Source of the DNA: Microvirga puerhi
GTDB lineage: Bacteria; Pseudomonadota; Alphaproteobacteria; Rhizobiales; Beijerinckiaceae
DNA length: 64,000 bases
Direction of reading: 5' to 3'
Assembly (NCBI RefSeq): GCF_020089865.1
Contig: NZ_JAIRBM010000017.1
Location: forward strand, 44,200 to 108,199
Shown: positions 35,503-44,952 of the stretch, piece by piece
Numbering within the stretch: position 1 is the stretch's first letter
Layout: each line of letters begins with the position of its first letter
Program-made: the position numbers and the translations under genes
Notes under the pieces: model-generated
Told to the model about the DNA's origin: nothing
Databases searched by the model: none
Seen by the model: the letters and a program-made list of their open reading frames with translations, nothing else

Positions 35503-36270
35503 GTGATTGAGCCGCTCGCGGAGAGTTCTGATTTTGCCCTTCGGCAGTTGCGCCGATTGCTCGACGCCCTTGCAGAGAGCACAGAAACGCAACTTCCTCC
35601 TGAACGGTCGCTGTCCCAACAAATGGGCGTCGGGCGCCGGGCCTTGAGGCGCGCACTCGAGGTCCTTGAAGCGGAAGGCAGAATCTGGCGGCAGCAGGGC
35701 AAGGGAACGTTCATCGGCTCGCGTCCCCCGCATGCCGAACTTGACCTGGATGCTTTTGCAAGCGGCACAAACCCTCTTGAGATTATGGAAGCTCGCCTCG
35801 AGATCGAGCCAGCGCTCGCTCGGATGGCCGCCCTGAGAGCTTCGAACGGGGACATCGAACGCCTGCACCATCTCGCTCAAAAGACGGCCTCGAGTGCCGA
35901 CGGCGACATGGATAGCAGGGAGTTATGGGATGGAGCTTTCCATCGGGCCATCGCAGAAGCGGCCGGAAATAGCCTACTCTTCGTGTTCTTCGATATTATG
36001 AACCGGATCCGGCAAGATTCTGCTTGGCGGAAACTTCGCGAGCAGGCGCGCTCGCGGCCAGGTCAGCGAAACTACGTAAATCAGCATAGCCGCGTCGTCG
36101 CGGCCATCGCCGCAAGAGATGCCGAAACGGCAGAATACGCAATGCGAGAACACCTTGAGACCGTCCGAGAGAGCCTCCTTCGCTACATGACGCGCTCGTC
36201 AACGGCCCACCAGGATAACGAGCCTCTTGATGGTGCACCATCAGACGATCAAGGAAGGCCCGCGGCATGA
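35503..36270 (+). CDS. FadR/GntR (FCD-domain) transcriptional regulator
   Basis: 255 aa from GTG 35503, which follows AGGGA. A TTG at 35479 has no ribosome site and overlaps a candidate operator. The N-terminal winged HTH is LPPERSLSQQMGVGRRALRRALEVLEAEGRIWRQQGKGTFIG. The C-terminal FCD domain (about 90-220) has MEARLEIEPALARMAA and the metal/ligand histidines in DGAFHRAIAEAAGN and NQHSRVVAAIAARD. It binds organic or amino acids. Its TGA overlaps the first transporter gene (ATGA), so it is cotranscribed with the operon it presumably controls. Confidence 0.9.
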   Translation: MIEPLAESSDFALRQLRRLLDALAESTETQLPPERSLSQQMGVGRRALRRALEVLEAEGRIWRQQGKGTFIGSRPPHAELDLDAFASGTNPLEIMEARLEIEPALARMAALRASNGDIERLHHLAQKTASSADGDMDSRELWDGAFHRAIAEAAGNSLLFVFFDIMNRIRQDSAWRKLREQARSRPGQRNYVNQHSRVVAAIAARDAETAEYAMREHLETVRESLLRYMTRSSTAHQDNEPLDGAPSDDQGRPAA

Positions 36271-37319
36271 CCGATAGCGTAGCGACCGCAACTGCAGCCG
36301 ACGTGATAGACATGGCAGCTCAGCGGCAATCCCCTCTGCTCCAGGTCGAAAACCTGTCGATCCGTTTCGACGGTGCTCCACTCGGCATCAATGTCGTTGA
36401 TAACGTATCCTTCTCGGTGGCTAAGGGAAAAACACTCTGCATCGTTGGGGAATCGGGCTGCGGAAAGAGCGTGACGGCACTGTCCCTCATGGGACTGCTC
36501 CCAACCCCACCGGCGCGGATTGTAGGGGGGACGGCGAATTTCGGCGGCCGGGACCTTTTCAGCTTATCGGAGAGGGAGCGGGCCGACATGCGCGGCAACC
36601 AAACCGCGATGATCTTCCAGGAGCCGATGACATCTCTCAATCCTGCCTTCACGGTGGGAGACCAGATCATAGAGGGGATCCTCCGTCACAGAAGGATTTC
36701 AAAGGCCGAAGCGAAAGAGCGCGCTCTCGAAATGCTCCGCCGGGTCCGTATTCCGGCGCCTGAAAAACGGATGCGTGCCTACCCGCACGAGATGTCGGGC
36801 GGCATGCGGCAACGCATCATGATTGCGATGGCCCTCGCGAATGAGCCGCAACTCCTCATTGCCGATGAGCCGACAACTGCGCTTGACGTCACAATTCAGG
36901 CACAGATCATCTCTCTCATTCGGCGCCTTCAGGATGAAAGCGGCATGGCGATGATCCTGATCACCCATGACCTTGGCGTCGTCGCCGAAGTCGCCGACGA
37001 GGTTGTGGTGATGTATGCGGGCCGCATCGTCGAGGCCGGATCTGTCGATGCAATTTTCGAAGATCCGCAACATCCCTACACCATCGGCCTTATGGGATCG
37101 GTGCCGTCCCTTGGTCGTCGCCAGGGACGCCTTGCAACTATCCGAGGCACTGTTCCATCCGCCGAGATGATGCCCAAAGGCTGCCGCTTCATGCCCCGCT
37201 GCCCCTTCGCCGACGAGCGCTGTGTGAATGATGCCCCTCCCCTTGCGGAGCTGGAACCGGGTCACTGGGCTCGCTGCTGGTACGCCCCGCTCGAACTTCA
37301 CCGGGGAGGCATCGTATGA
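36267..37319 (+). CDS. Dipeptide/oligopeptide ABC transporter ATPase, DppD-like
   Basis: 350 aa. Walker [11 protein letters not shown]-loop [20 protein letters not shown], signature [16 protein letters not shown], Walker [15 protein letters not shown] and H-loop [15 protein letters not shown]. The C-terminal oligo_HPY segment carries [18 protein letters not shown], the Cys cluster typical of peptide-importer ATPases. It starts within the regulator's stop and ends with a 4-base overlap with the DppF-like gene. Confidence 0.92.
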   Translation: MTDSVATATAADVIDMAAQRQSPLLQVENLSIRFDGAPLGINVVDNVSFSVAKGKTLCIVGESGCGKSVTALSLMGLLPTPPARIVGGTANFGGRDLFSLSERERADMRGNQTAMIFQEPMTSLNPAFTVGDQIIEGILRHRRISKAEAKERALEMLRRVRIPAPEKRMRAYPHEMSGGMRQRIMIAMALANEPQLLIADEPTTALDVTIQAQIISLIRRLQDESGMAMILITHDLGVVAEVADEVVVMYAGRIVEAGSVDAIFEDPQHPYTIGLMGSVPSLGRRQGRLATIRGTVPSAEMMPKGCRFMPRCPFADERCVNDAPPLAELEPGHWARCWYAPLELHRGGIV

Positions 37320-38416
37320 CTGCCGTGGCTCCTGATCCGATCCTCGAAGGGATCGATCTCGTAAAGCGCTTCGGTGGAGGCGGGCTTCTGGCTTCACCCA
37401 CCATTGTTCATGCCGTGGACAGCGTATCTCTGTCGATCCGACGTGGAGAAACCTTCGCCATCGTTGGTGAGTCCGGTTGCGGAAAATCGACCCTGGGGCG
37501 CCTGCTCCTGCGCCTTATCGAGCCAACAGCCGGAGACATTCGATATGAGGGGCGTTCGATCCTTTCGCTCGATCCGAAAGAAATGCGTCAGCTTCGCCGG
37601 GAACTGCAGATCATTTTCCAAGATCCGTTTGCGTCTCTCAATCCACGAATGACCGTTGGTGACATCATCGGAGAACCGATCTGGCTCCATGGCCTTGCCA
37701 AAGGATCGGAGCGACGCGAGCGGATCGCCGAGTTGCTGCGAACCGTTGGACTGCTCCCCGCTCATGTCGATCGCTATCCGCACGAGTTCTCCGGTGGTCA
37801 GCGCCAACGCATTGGCGTCGCTCGCGCCCTGGCCGGCGAACCGAAGCTCATCATCGGAGATGAACCAGTATCCGCGCTCGATGTCTCGATCCAGGCTCAG
37901 ATCATCAATCTCCTTGAGGATTTGAAGGAGCGTTTCGGCTTGACGCTCGTGATTATCGCCCATGATCTCGCCGTCATTCGGCACATGAGCGACAGAGTTG
38001 CGGTCATGTATCTCGGCGAAATCGTCGAGTTCAGCACGACCGATGAGCTCTTTGACAATCCTCTTCACCCCTACACGCAGGCTCTTCTCACGGCCATTCC
38101 GGTTCCAAGCCCTGTAAATCGGAGCCCCAAGCCTCTGCTTCAGGGTGACGTTCCGAGTCCGACAGCTCCTCCGTCGGGCTGTCGCTTCCATACGCGCTGC
38201 CCCCATGCGCGCCCGATCTGCAAAGAACAGCATCCGAGCCTTGAAACAGCCGGCGATGGGCGAAAGGTCGCCTGTCACTTCTGGCGCGAGATTCAAAATG
38301 CAGGAGCAAGCGCCCTATCAGCATCGCCCCAGAGCGCAGCACTCGCCAAGCGCATGGCGCTCTATACGTCTTGGCGTGAACGGCAGGATCAAGTCACCAA
38401 TCCGAGCCGCAAATAA
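37316..38416 (+). CDS. Dipeptide/oligopeptide ABC transporter ATPase, DppF-like
   Basis: 366 aa. Walker [19 protein letters not shown]-loop [20 protein letters not shown], signature [16 protein letters not shown], Walker [15 protein letters not shown] and H-loop [15 protein letters not shown]. The oligo_HPY tail is [20 protein letters not shown]. The [12 protein letters not shown] pattern marks the F subunit. It pairs with the D subunit. A nonconserved Ala/Ser-rich tail of about 40 residues follows. Confidence 0.92.
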   Translation: MTAVAPDPILEGIDLVKRFGGGGLLASPTIVHAVDSVSLSIRRGETFAIVGESGCGKSTLGRLLLRLIEPTAGDIRYEGRSILSLDPKEMRQLRRELQIIFQDPFASLNPRMTVGDIIGEPIWLHGLAKGSERRERIAELLRTVGLLPAHVDRYPHEFSGGQRQRIGVARALAGEPKLIIGDEPVSALDVSIQAQIINLLEDLKERFGLTLVIIAHDLAVIRHMSDRVAVMYLGEIVEFSTTDELFDNPLHPYTQALLTAIPVPSPVNRSPKPLLQGDVPSPTAPPSGCRFHTRCPHARPICKEQHPSLETAGDGRKVACHFWREIQNAGASALSASPQSAALAKRMALYTSWRERQDQVTNPSRK

Positions 38417-38431
38417 CCAGAGGAGAGACCA

Positions 38432-39931
38432 TTGAAAAAATCTACCTTCATGCTGGCAGCAGCTGCTACGCTCGCAATGAGCGGCGTAGCAGCTGCCCAG
38501 ACCCTTAGAATCGGCCTGAACGAGGACCCTGACGTCCTCGATCCGCATCGTGCACGAACCTTCGTCGGCCGTATCGTCTTCACGTCCTTGTGCGACAAGC
38601 TCATCGACATCACGCCCGACCTGAAGTTCGTCCCGCAGCTTGCCACCGAGTGGAGCTGGACGGATCCGAAGACTCTCACGTTCAAGCTTCGGTCCGGCGT
38701 GAAATTTCATGACGGCGAGCCTCTGAACGCCGCTGCCGTAAAGGCCAATATCGACCGCGCCCGCACGCTTCCGGACAGCTTGCGCAAGAGCGAAATCAGC
38801 TCCGTCGAGAGCGTGGAAGTCGTGGACGATACGACCGTCGCTCTGAAGCTGTCCCGGCCGGATGCGACATTGCTGTCGCAGCTTTCCGATCGCGCCGGCA
38901 TGCTCATGTCGCCGAAAGCTCTCGCCTCCGCGGACTTCGGCCAGAAGCCCGTCTGTTCGGGTCCCTACAAGTTCGTCGAACGTGTTCAGAACGACCGGAT
39001 CGTTCTTGAGCGCTTCAAGGACTACTGGGACGCGAAGAACTATAACTTCGAGAAGGTCATTTTTCAGCCGATTCCCGATACGACTGTCCGGCTCGCTAAC
39101 CTCAAGGCGGGGAACCTCGATATGCTCGAGCGCCTCGCCCCGAGCGATGTTGCTTCAGTGAAGGCGGATTCATCCCTGATTTTTGCACCCGTCAGCGGCA
39201 TTGGCTACCAGGGCCTGACCATCAATACCAATAATGGCGATCGCTCAAAGTCGCCGCTGGGTCAGGATAAGCGCATCCGTCAGGCGCTCGAATATGCTAT
39301 CGACCGCGATGTCATCAACGAGGTGGTGGGCGCTGGAATCTTCCCGCCAGCCGGGCAACCCTTCCCTCAAGCCAGCCCGTATAACGACAAGAAGTTCGCT
39401 GCCAAGAAGCGCGATGTCGAGAAGGCAAAGAAACTTCTGAAGGAGGCAGGTGTCGAGCGCGTGAAGTTCGACCTGACCTTTGGTACGGGCACGACCGCAC
39501 AGCAGACGGCCGAGATCATTCAGGCCATGGCCGCTGAAGCTGGCTTCGATATCTCGCTCCGTCCGACTGAATTCGCTGCTATGCAGAAGGAAGCCCAGGC
39601 CGGTAATTTCGACGTCAACGTCATCGGCTGGTCCGGGCGTGTCGATCCGGACGGCAACATCCACCCGTTCGTCACCTGCAAGGGCGGCCTGAATGACGGG
39701 CGTTACTGCAATCAGGAAGTGGACCGTCTCCTGAACGAGGCACGGATCACCAACGACGATGCCAAGCGCAAGGAATTGTATGATGCCGCCCAGACCATCC
39801 TTCAGGATGAACTGCCGATCATCTATACATACTACCAGCCCTGGCCGTTCGTTCTGGCAAAGAAAGTTCAAGGCTTTCAACCTTATCCAGACGGCATGAT
39901 CCGTCTTAAGGGAATGAAGTTCTCATCCTGA
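38432..39931 (+). CDS. Dipeptide-type ABC transporter binding protein (SBP family 5)
   Basis: 499 aa, TTG start at 38432 with a strong AGAGGAGAG site. The signal peptide ends near VAAAQ (about residue 23). The family 5 pattern is TLRIGLNEDPDVLDPHRARTF, ATEWSWTDPKTLTFKLRSGVKFHDGEPL, and later LRQALEYAIDRDVINEVVG-type helix and DVNVIGWSGRVDPDGN. It binds a peptide, glutathione-like compound or other small solute in the periplasm. It is followed by a stem-loop (39945-39969) before the permeases. Confidence 0.92.
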   Translation: MKKSTFMLAAAATLAMSGVAAAQTLRIGLNEDPDVLDPHRARTFVGRIVFTSLCDKLIDITPDLKFVPQLATEWSWTDPKTLTFKLRSGVKFHDGEPLNAAAVKANIDRARTLPDSLRKSEISSVESVEVVDDTTVALKLSRPDATLLSQLSDRAGMLMSPKALASADFGQKPVCSGPYKFVERVQNDRIVLERFKDYWDAKNYNFEKVIFQPIPDTTVRLANLKAGNLDMLERLAPSDVASVKADSSLIFAPVSGIGYQGLTINTNNGDRSKSPLGQDKRIRQALEYAIDRDVINEVVGAGIFPPAGQPFPQASPYNDKKFAAKKRDVEKAKKLLKEAGVERVKFDLTFGTGTTAQQTAEIIQAMAAEAGFDISLRPTEFAAMQKEAQAGNFDVNVIGWSGRVDPDGNIHPFVTCKGGLNDGRYCNQEVDRLLNEARITNDDAKRKELYDAAQTILQDELPIIYTYYQPWPFVLAKKVQGFQPYPDGMIRLKGMKFSS

Positions 39932-39944
39932 ACATAAGTCATAC

Positions 39945-39969
39945 GCGTGCCCGGGTTCACCGGGCACGC
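39945..39969 (+). other. Intra-operon stem-loop after binding-protein gene
   Basis: GCGTGCCCGG (39945-39954) pairs perfectly with CCGGGCACGC (39960-39969) around GTTCA; no U-tract follows. It occupies the gap between the binding-protein stop (39931) and the permease ATG (40000). Confidence 0.78.
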
Positions 39970-39999
39970 TCCCCGCAATGCATCTGACGCCAGAGCCAC

Positions 40000-40947
40000 A
40001 TGCTCCGCTATATTGCCAAACGTATCCTGATTGCCATCCCGACGATCCTGATCGTCTCGGTTCTGGTCTTTACCTTGCAGCAGCTTCTGCCGGGGGACCC
40101 TGTGCTAACGCTCGCAGGAGAAGAGCGTGATCCGCAGGTCCTGGCGTTCCTTCGGGAGAAGTATCGTCTCGACGATCCCATACCGGTTCAGTACTTTGCC
40201 TGGTTCAGTCAGGTTCTCCAAGGGAACCTGGGAATTTCGTTGCGGACTGACATCCCGGTTCTGACGCTGATCCTCAGCAAGCTTCCGGTGACGATCGAAC
40301 TTGCCATCTTCGCCATGATCATTGCGCTTGCGATTGGCATTCCGACAGGGATCATCTCGGCTGTCCGCAAAGGCACATCGGTCGACTATGCCGCCAATGT
40401 CGTTGCCCTGTCCGGGTTGTCGATTCCGAATTTCTGGCTCGGCATTCTCCTCATCATGCTCATCTCCGTGCGCTGGAAGCTCCTTCCCGCATCGGGTTTC
40501 GTTCCTCCAACGGAAGATCTGTGGCTGAACATCAAGACCATGCTCATGCCGGCCTTCGTTCTTGGAACCGGGCTTGCTGCCAGCCTGATGCGCCATACGC
40601 GAAGCGCGATGATCGGTGTCATGCGCTCAGACTACATCCGGACGGCCCGCGCGAAGGGATTGTTAAGCCATGTCGTTATTATGAAGCATGCTCTCCGCAA
40701 CGCCCTTGTTCCGATCATCACGCTGTCGACCCTGCTGTTCGGCGAGCTGCTCGCGGGCGCGGTATTGACGGAGCAGATCTTCACCATTCCGGGCTTTGGT
40801 AAGCTCGTGGTGGATGCCGTCTTCAATCGAGACTACGCCGTCGTGCAAGGCGTTGTCCTTTGCACAGCTGTTGGTTTCATTCTCATGAATCTGCTGGCCG
40901 ACGTCCTTTACGTTCTTGCCAATCCACGTCTGAGGCACTCCCGATGA
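40000..40947 (+). CDS. Dipeptide-type ABC transporter permease, DppB-like
   Basis: 315 aa, six predicted membrane helices. The N-terminal MLRYIAKRILIAIPTILIVSVLVFTL with the LPGDPV motif, and the coupling loop YIRTARAKGLLSHVVIMKHALRNALVPIIT, are the classic DppB/OppB pattern. It forms the inner-membrane pore with the C subunit, whose gene overlaps it by ATGA. Confidence 0.93.
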   Translation: MLRYIAKRILIAIPTILIVSVLVFTLQQLLPGDPVLTLAGEERDPQVLAFLREKYRLDDPIPVQYFAWFSQVLQGNLGISLRTDIPVLTLILSKLPVTIELAIFAMIIALAIGIPTGIISAVRKGTSVDYAANVVALSGLSIPNFWLGILLIMLISVRWKLLPASGFVPPTEDLWLNIKTMLMPAFVLGTGLAASLMRHTRSAMIGVMRSDYIRTARAKGLLSHVVIMKHALRNALVPIITLSTLLFGELLAGAVLTEQIFTIPGFGKLVVDAVFNRDYAVVQGVVLCTAVGFILMNLLADVLYVLANPRLRHSR

Positions 40948-41813
40948 CACTTGCAATTACAGAGGACATGGCTCTTCCCAAGAAGCGAAGCCGCATCCTC
41001 ACAAAATTTCTGAAGCACCGCAGTGCATTGCTTGGTGCAGGAATCGTCCTGTTCTTCGTCCTCATTGCGATTGCGGCTCCCCTCCTCGCGCCCTTCGACC
41101 CGGTCAAGCCAAGCTTCTCGACGATCCGGAAACCGCCATCTGCCCTCTTCTGGTTCGGCACGGATGAGTTGGGGAGGGATGTATTCTCGCGCATGCTCTG
41201 GGGTGCTCGCGCTTCACTTTCGGCCGGCGTCATCTCCGTCTCGATCGCCGTGTTCCTGGGCGTCCCGTTCGGCCTCGTGTCCGGCTACTTCGGCGGTTGG
41301 ATCGATGCCGTCATTTCACGTTCCACGGAAGCGATGCTCGCGATTCCGTTCCTGATCTTCGCTATCGCTCTTGCCGCGTTCCTCGGCCCGAGCCTGAGCA
41401 ATGCGATGATCGCGATTGGTCTATCCGCCATGCCGATCTTCATCCGTCTGACCCGCGGCCAAGTGCTTTCCATCAAGGCGGAAGATTACGTCGAGGGCGC
41501 ACGAGCCATCGGGCTTCCGGATTTCTGGATCATTGTTCGCTATATCCTGCCGAACGTCGTTCCCCCCATTCTTGTCCAGGCGACCCTGACGATTGCGAGT
41601 GCCATCATCGCAGAGGCAAGCCTGTCGTTTCTGGGCCTAGGACAGCAGCCGCCGAATCCCTCCTGGGGATCGATGCTGAACACCGCCAAGAACTTCATGG
41701 ATCAAGCACCATGGATGTCCTTCTTCCCCGGGATCGCCATCTTCCTCATCGTTCTCGGCTTCAACCTTCTGGGTGACGGCCTGCGCGATGCTCTGGATCC
41801 TCGCGAAAACTAA
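40944..41813 (+). CDS. Dipeptide-type ABC transporter permease, DppC-like
   Basis: 289 aa from ATG 40944, overlapping dppB; earlier in-frame codons lie inside dppB. The N-terminal OppC-N region has KHRSALLGAGIVLFFVLIAIAAPLLAPFDP and FWFGTDELGRDVFSRMLWGARASL. The coupling loop is EDYVEGARAIGLPDFWIIVRYILPN, followed by AEASLSFLGLGQQPPNPSWG, diagnostic of DppC. It completes the importer with DppB, D and F. Confidence 0.93.
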   Translation: MTLAITEDMALPKKRSRILTKFLKHRSALLGAGIVLFFVLIAIAAPLLAPFDPVKPSFSTIRKPPSALFWFGTDELGRDVFSRMLWGARASLSAGVISVSIAVFLGVPFGLVSGYFGGWIDAVISRSTEAMLAIPFLIFAIALAAFLGPSLSNAMIAIGLSAMPIFIRLTRGQVLSIKAEDYVEGARAIGLPDFWIIVRYILPNVVPPILVQATLTIASAIIAEASLSFLGLGQQPPNPSWGSMLNTAKNFMDQAPWMSFFPGIAIFLIVLGFNLLGDGLRDALDPREN

Positions 41814-41836
41814 ACTTCTAACTCTGGATCGATAAC

Positions 41837-43630
41837 ATGTTCACTACACGGCCTGAAATCCTCGGCACGTTCGGCATCGTCACGTCGACTCATTGGCTCG
41901 CCTCTGCCGCAGGGATGTCAATGCTCGAGAAGGACGGCAATGCGTTCGACGCCTGCGTCGCATCAGGCTTTGTGCTCCAGGTCGTTGAGCCGCATCTTGT
42001 CGGACCGGCGGGCGAAGTTCCGGCTGTTTTCTATTCGGCCAGGACCGGCAAGGTCGAAGTACTGTGCGGCCAGGGCACGGCGCCGAAAGGCGCGACCATC
42101 GACCATTACAAGCGCGAGGGGCTTTCGCTCATTCCCGGAAACGGGCTGCTGGCAACCGTCATCCCGGGCGCCTTCGATGCTTGGATGATTCTTCTGCGCG
42201 ATCATGGCAGCCTGCGCCTACGCGATGTGCTCGAGCCGGCGATCTACTATGCTGAGAACGGACACCCTTTGCTTCCGCGTGTTTCGGACACGATCAAGGG
42301 CCTGAAAAACTTCTTCGAGACAGAGTGGCCGACCTCGGCGGCCGTTTATCTCCCGGGAGGGAATGTCCCCGAGGCGCGCAAACTCTTCCGCAATCCGCAA
42401 TTGGCAGAAACCTGGAGACGCGTTCTGCGCGAGGCCGAGGCGAAGGGGCGCAACAGAGAGGCGGAAATCGAAGCGGCCCGGGAAGCCTTCTATAAAGGTT
42501 TTGTCGCCGAGGCGATCGATCGGTTCGCACGTGATCATGAGATCATGGACCAGTCGGGAGCACGTCACCGTGGCGTCATCACCGCAGACGATATGGCGTC
42601 GTGGTCGGCGAGCTATGATACTCCTCTGACGTATGACTATCACAATTATCGGGTCAACAAGATTAGACCGTGGGGCCAGGGACCGGTTTTCCTCCAGACT
42701 CTATCCCTTCTCAAAGGCTTCGATCTTCAGTCCATGGGCCCGACGAGCGCTACGTTCCTTCACACGGTTGTCGAGGCTATGAAGCTCGCCTTCGCGGATC
42801 GCGAGGCCTATTACGGCGACCCGAATTTCGTGAAAGTTCCTATGGACGTGCTTCTCTCTGACGCCTATGCGGATGAGAGACGCAAACTGATCGGCGACCA
42901 CGCCTCACGTGAACTCCGCCCGGGGCATGTGGATGGCTTCGAGTTCCAGGTCGAGCGCGCCATGAAGGCCCTGCGCGAGCTCTCTACCACGGACAGCAAG
43001 GTTACTGGCGGTGAACCCACCCTGGCGTCCATGCGCTCCGCACGTCGCGGCGATACTGTGCACATCGATGTCGTGGATCGGCACGGAAACATGATCGCCG
43101 CAATGCCATCCGGCGGTTGGCTGCAATCCTCGCCCGTAATCCCTGAGCTCGGCTTCATGCTCAACTCCCGCGCTCAGATGTTCTGGCTCGAGAGCGGTCT
43201 CCCAGCGAGCCTTGAGCCTGGGAAGCGGCCGCGTACCACGCTAACCCCAACCCTCGCAGAGAAGGACGGAGAACCCTACATGGTGTTCGGTTCACCGGGT
43301 GGCGACCAGCAGGAGCAATGGCAATTGCTGCTCTTCCTGCGTCATGCCCATCATGGCCTCAACCTGCAGGAAGCCATCGATCTGCCCATGGCTCATACGG
43401 CTCATTTCCCGTCGTCCTTCTATCCGCGCGAGCAGAAGCCCGGGCATCTTGCAGCCGAGGAAACGTTCGGAGCTGAGGTTCTCGACGAACTGCGCACCCG
43501 TGGACACGATATCGAGAAGATGCCCGCCTGGACTGTCGGCCGTCTCGTGGCCGCAAGCCGCGACAAGGATGGCCTCCTTCATGGCGCCGCTACGCCCCGG
43601 TTGATGCAGGCTTACGCAGTCGGACGCTAA
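41837..43630 (+). CDS. Gamma-glutamyltransferase-family Ntn hydrolase, cytoplasmic
   Basis: 597 aa. The family Thr nucleophile is probably Thr407 in GDTVHIDVVDRHGNMIA, the equivalent of TTHxSVVDxxGN. The substrate-loop GSPGGDQQ, the N-terminal THWLASAAGMSMLEKDGNAFDACVA, and LVEA-like VVEAMKLAFADREAYYGDP fit PF01019. There is no signal peptide, unlike periplasmic GGT. The usual Arg of the ExRETAP segment appears replaced (CGQGTAPKGA), so the substrate may not be a standard gamma-glutamyl compound. It lies 23 bases after the DppC-like gene and is presumably cotranscribed. Confidence 0.85.
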   Translation: MFTTRPEILGTFGIVTSTHWLASAAGMSMLEKDGNAFDACVASGFVLQVVEPHLVGPAGEVPAVFYSARTGKVEVLCGQGTAPKGATIDHYKREGLSLIPGNGLLATVIPGAFDAWMILLRDHGSLRLRDVLEPAIYYAENGHPLLPRVSDTIKGLKNFFETEWPTSAAVYLPGGNVPEARKLFRNPQLAETWRRVLREAEAKGRNREAEIEAAREAFYKGFVAEAIDRFARDHEIMDQSGARHRGVITADDMASWSASYDTPLTYDYHNYRVNKIRPWGQGPVFLQTLSLLKGFDLQSMGPTSATFLHTVVEAMKLAFADREAYYGDPNFVKVPMDVLLSDAYADERRKLIGDHASRELRPGHVDGFEFQVERAMKALRELSTTDSKVTGGEPTLASMRSARRGDTVHIDVVDRHGNMIAAMPSGGWLQSSPVIPELGFMLNSRAQMFWLESGLPASLEPGKRPRTTLTPTLAEKDGEPYMVFGSPGGDQQEQWQLLLFLRHAHHGLNLQEAIDLPMAHTAHFPSSFYPREQKPGHLAAEETFGAEVLDELRTRGHDIEKMPAWTVGRLVAASRDKDGLLHGAATPRLMQAYAVGR

Positions 43631-43682
43631 CTCAAATGGAATGGCCCTCTGCGAGCCATTTCCCCTGAAACGACGGCGGAGC

Positions 43683-44924
43683 TCAATCGTAGCTCCGCTC
43701 GTCAGCAATCACCTTCCCGTCGTTGGGAAGCGCACCGGGCGGAGCGATCAGCACACGCCCTTTCAGCTTTGTTAAATCCTGAAGCGTATTTGCCAGCGCA
43801 GCTTCGAGCGTCGCATCCGACTGCATCGCTTCGGCCTTCAGCGTCATGACATCCATCTCGTTTTCCCGTGTCACTACGAGACGCAGTCGTCCGAGTTGCG
43901 GATGACGACGGCCGATTTGGGCAATCTGCTCGGGGCGCACGAACATGCCTTTGACCTTTGTGGCCTGATCAGCGCGGCCCATCCATCCTTTGATTCGCAT
44001 GTTCGTTCGCCCGCAGGGACTCATCCCTGACAGGGCGGCAGTCAAATCCCCCAAGGCCAGACGAATCCAGGGACGTTGCGGATCAAGAGTCGTTACAACA
44101 ATCTCACCCACATCACCTGCAGGTACGGGATCGCCCGTTCCGGGCCGAACAATCTCCACGATAATGTTCTCGTTGACGACCAATCCGTCATGTGCCGACG
44201 TCTCGTAGGCGATGAAACCCAAATCGGCCGTCGCATAGGCTTGGAGCGCATCAATTCCACGACGGGAGAATTCCTCCTGCAGAGATCTGGGGAAGGCAGC
44301 GCCGGAGACAAGCGCGCGCCGGATCGACGACAGATCCCTGCCAGCCGCATCGGCGCCATCAAGCAGGATTTTGAGAAAATCTGGCGTCCCAGTGTAGGCT
44401 ACCGGCCGATAGGCCTCGATCAGCTCGAACTGCTGCTCCACATTGCCAGGGCCAGCTGGAATGACCGGACAGCCGAGCGCCCTAGCGCCTGAATCCATGA
44501 TGAAGCCGCCAGGCGTCATGTGATAGCTCAGCGTGTTGAGAACCACATCACCCTTGCGGAAGCCGGCTGCGTACAGGCCACGCGCGGCCCTCCATGGATC
44601 TGAAGCGAGGACTTCGGGCTCGAAGATCGGACCCGGTGACGTGAAAAGACGGCCGAAAGCAGAGGCCGGCCCCAGCGTCAGACCACCGAATGGCGTGATC
44701 TCCTTCTGCAGGACCGGCAAGCTCGACTTGCGCAGCACCGGTAGAGCCGCGAGCGCCTCTCGGTTCGATATCGAATTGGGCTCAATGCCATGCAACAACT
44801 TCGCATAGGTTGGCGTCTGCACCGCGCGCCTCAAGATCTCCGCCAGCCGAGAGAATATGTCTCTTTCTCGCTCGGCGGGGTCGCGGGTTTCAAGCGTATC
44901 GAAAAATTCAGACACGTCGTTCAC
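43683..44924 (-). CDS. Phenylacetate-CoA ligase-like AMP-forming enzyme
   Basis: 413 aa, the size and pattern of PaaK-type ligases: N-terminal RRAVQTPTYAKLL, ALPVLRKSSL, the LFTSPGPIFEP region where P-loop residues lie, ARGLYAAGFRKGDVVLNTLSYHMTPGGFI, AYATADLGFIAYE in place of the usual aromatic-acid motif, and GRADQATKVKGMFVRPEQI. It activates an organic, likely aromatic, acid to its CoA thioester. The GTG start at 44924 has only a weak ribosome site. It is the last gene of the minus-strand transport operon, which supplies the probable substrate. Confidence 0.83.
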   Translation of the reverse strand: MNDVSEFFDTLETRDPAERERDIFSRLAEILRRAVQTPTYAKLLHGIEPNSISNREALAALPVLRKSSLPVLQKEITPFGGLTLGPASAFGRLFTSPGPIFEPEVLASDPWRAARGLYAAGFRKGDVVLNTLSYHMTPGGFIMDSGARALGCPVIPAGPGNVEQQFELIEAYRPVAYTGTPDFLKILLDGADAAGRDLSSIRRALVSGAAFPRSLQEEFSRRGIDALQAYATADLGFIAYETSAHDGLVVNENIIVEIVRPGTGDPVPAGDVGEIVVTTLDPQRPWIRLALGDLTAALSGMSPCGRTNMRIKGWMGRADQATKVKGMFVRPEQIAQIGRRHPQLGRLRLVVTRENEMDVMTLKAEAMQSDATLEAALANTLQDLTKLKGRVLIAPPGALPNDGKVIADERSYD

Positions 44925-44952
44925 TCTGCTTACAGTTCCGGCGAAAGGGCGA

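Noticed and set aside
43640..43660. AATGGC/GCCATT hairpin between convergent genes
   Set aside because: A 6-bp stem with a 9-base loop and no U-tract is too weak to call as a terminator.
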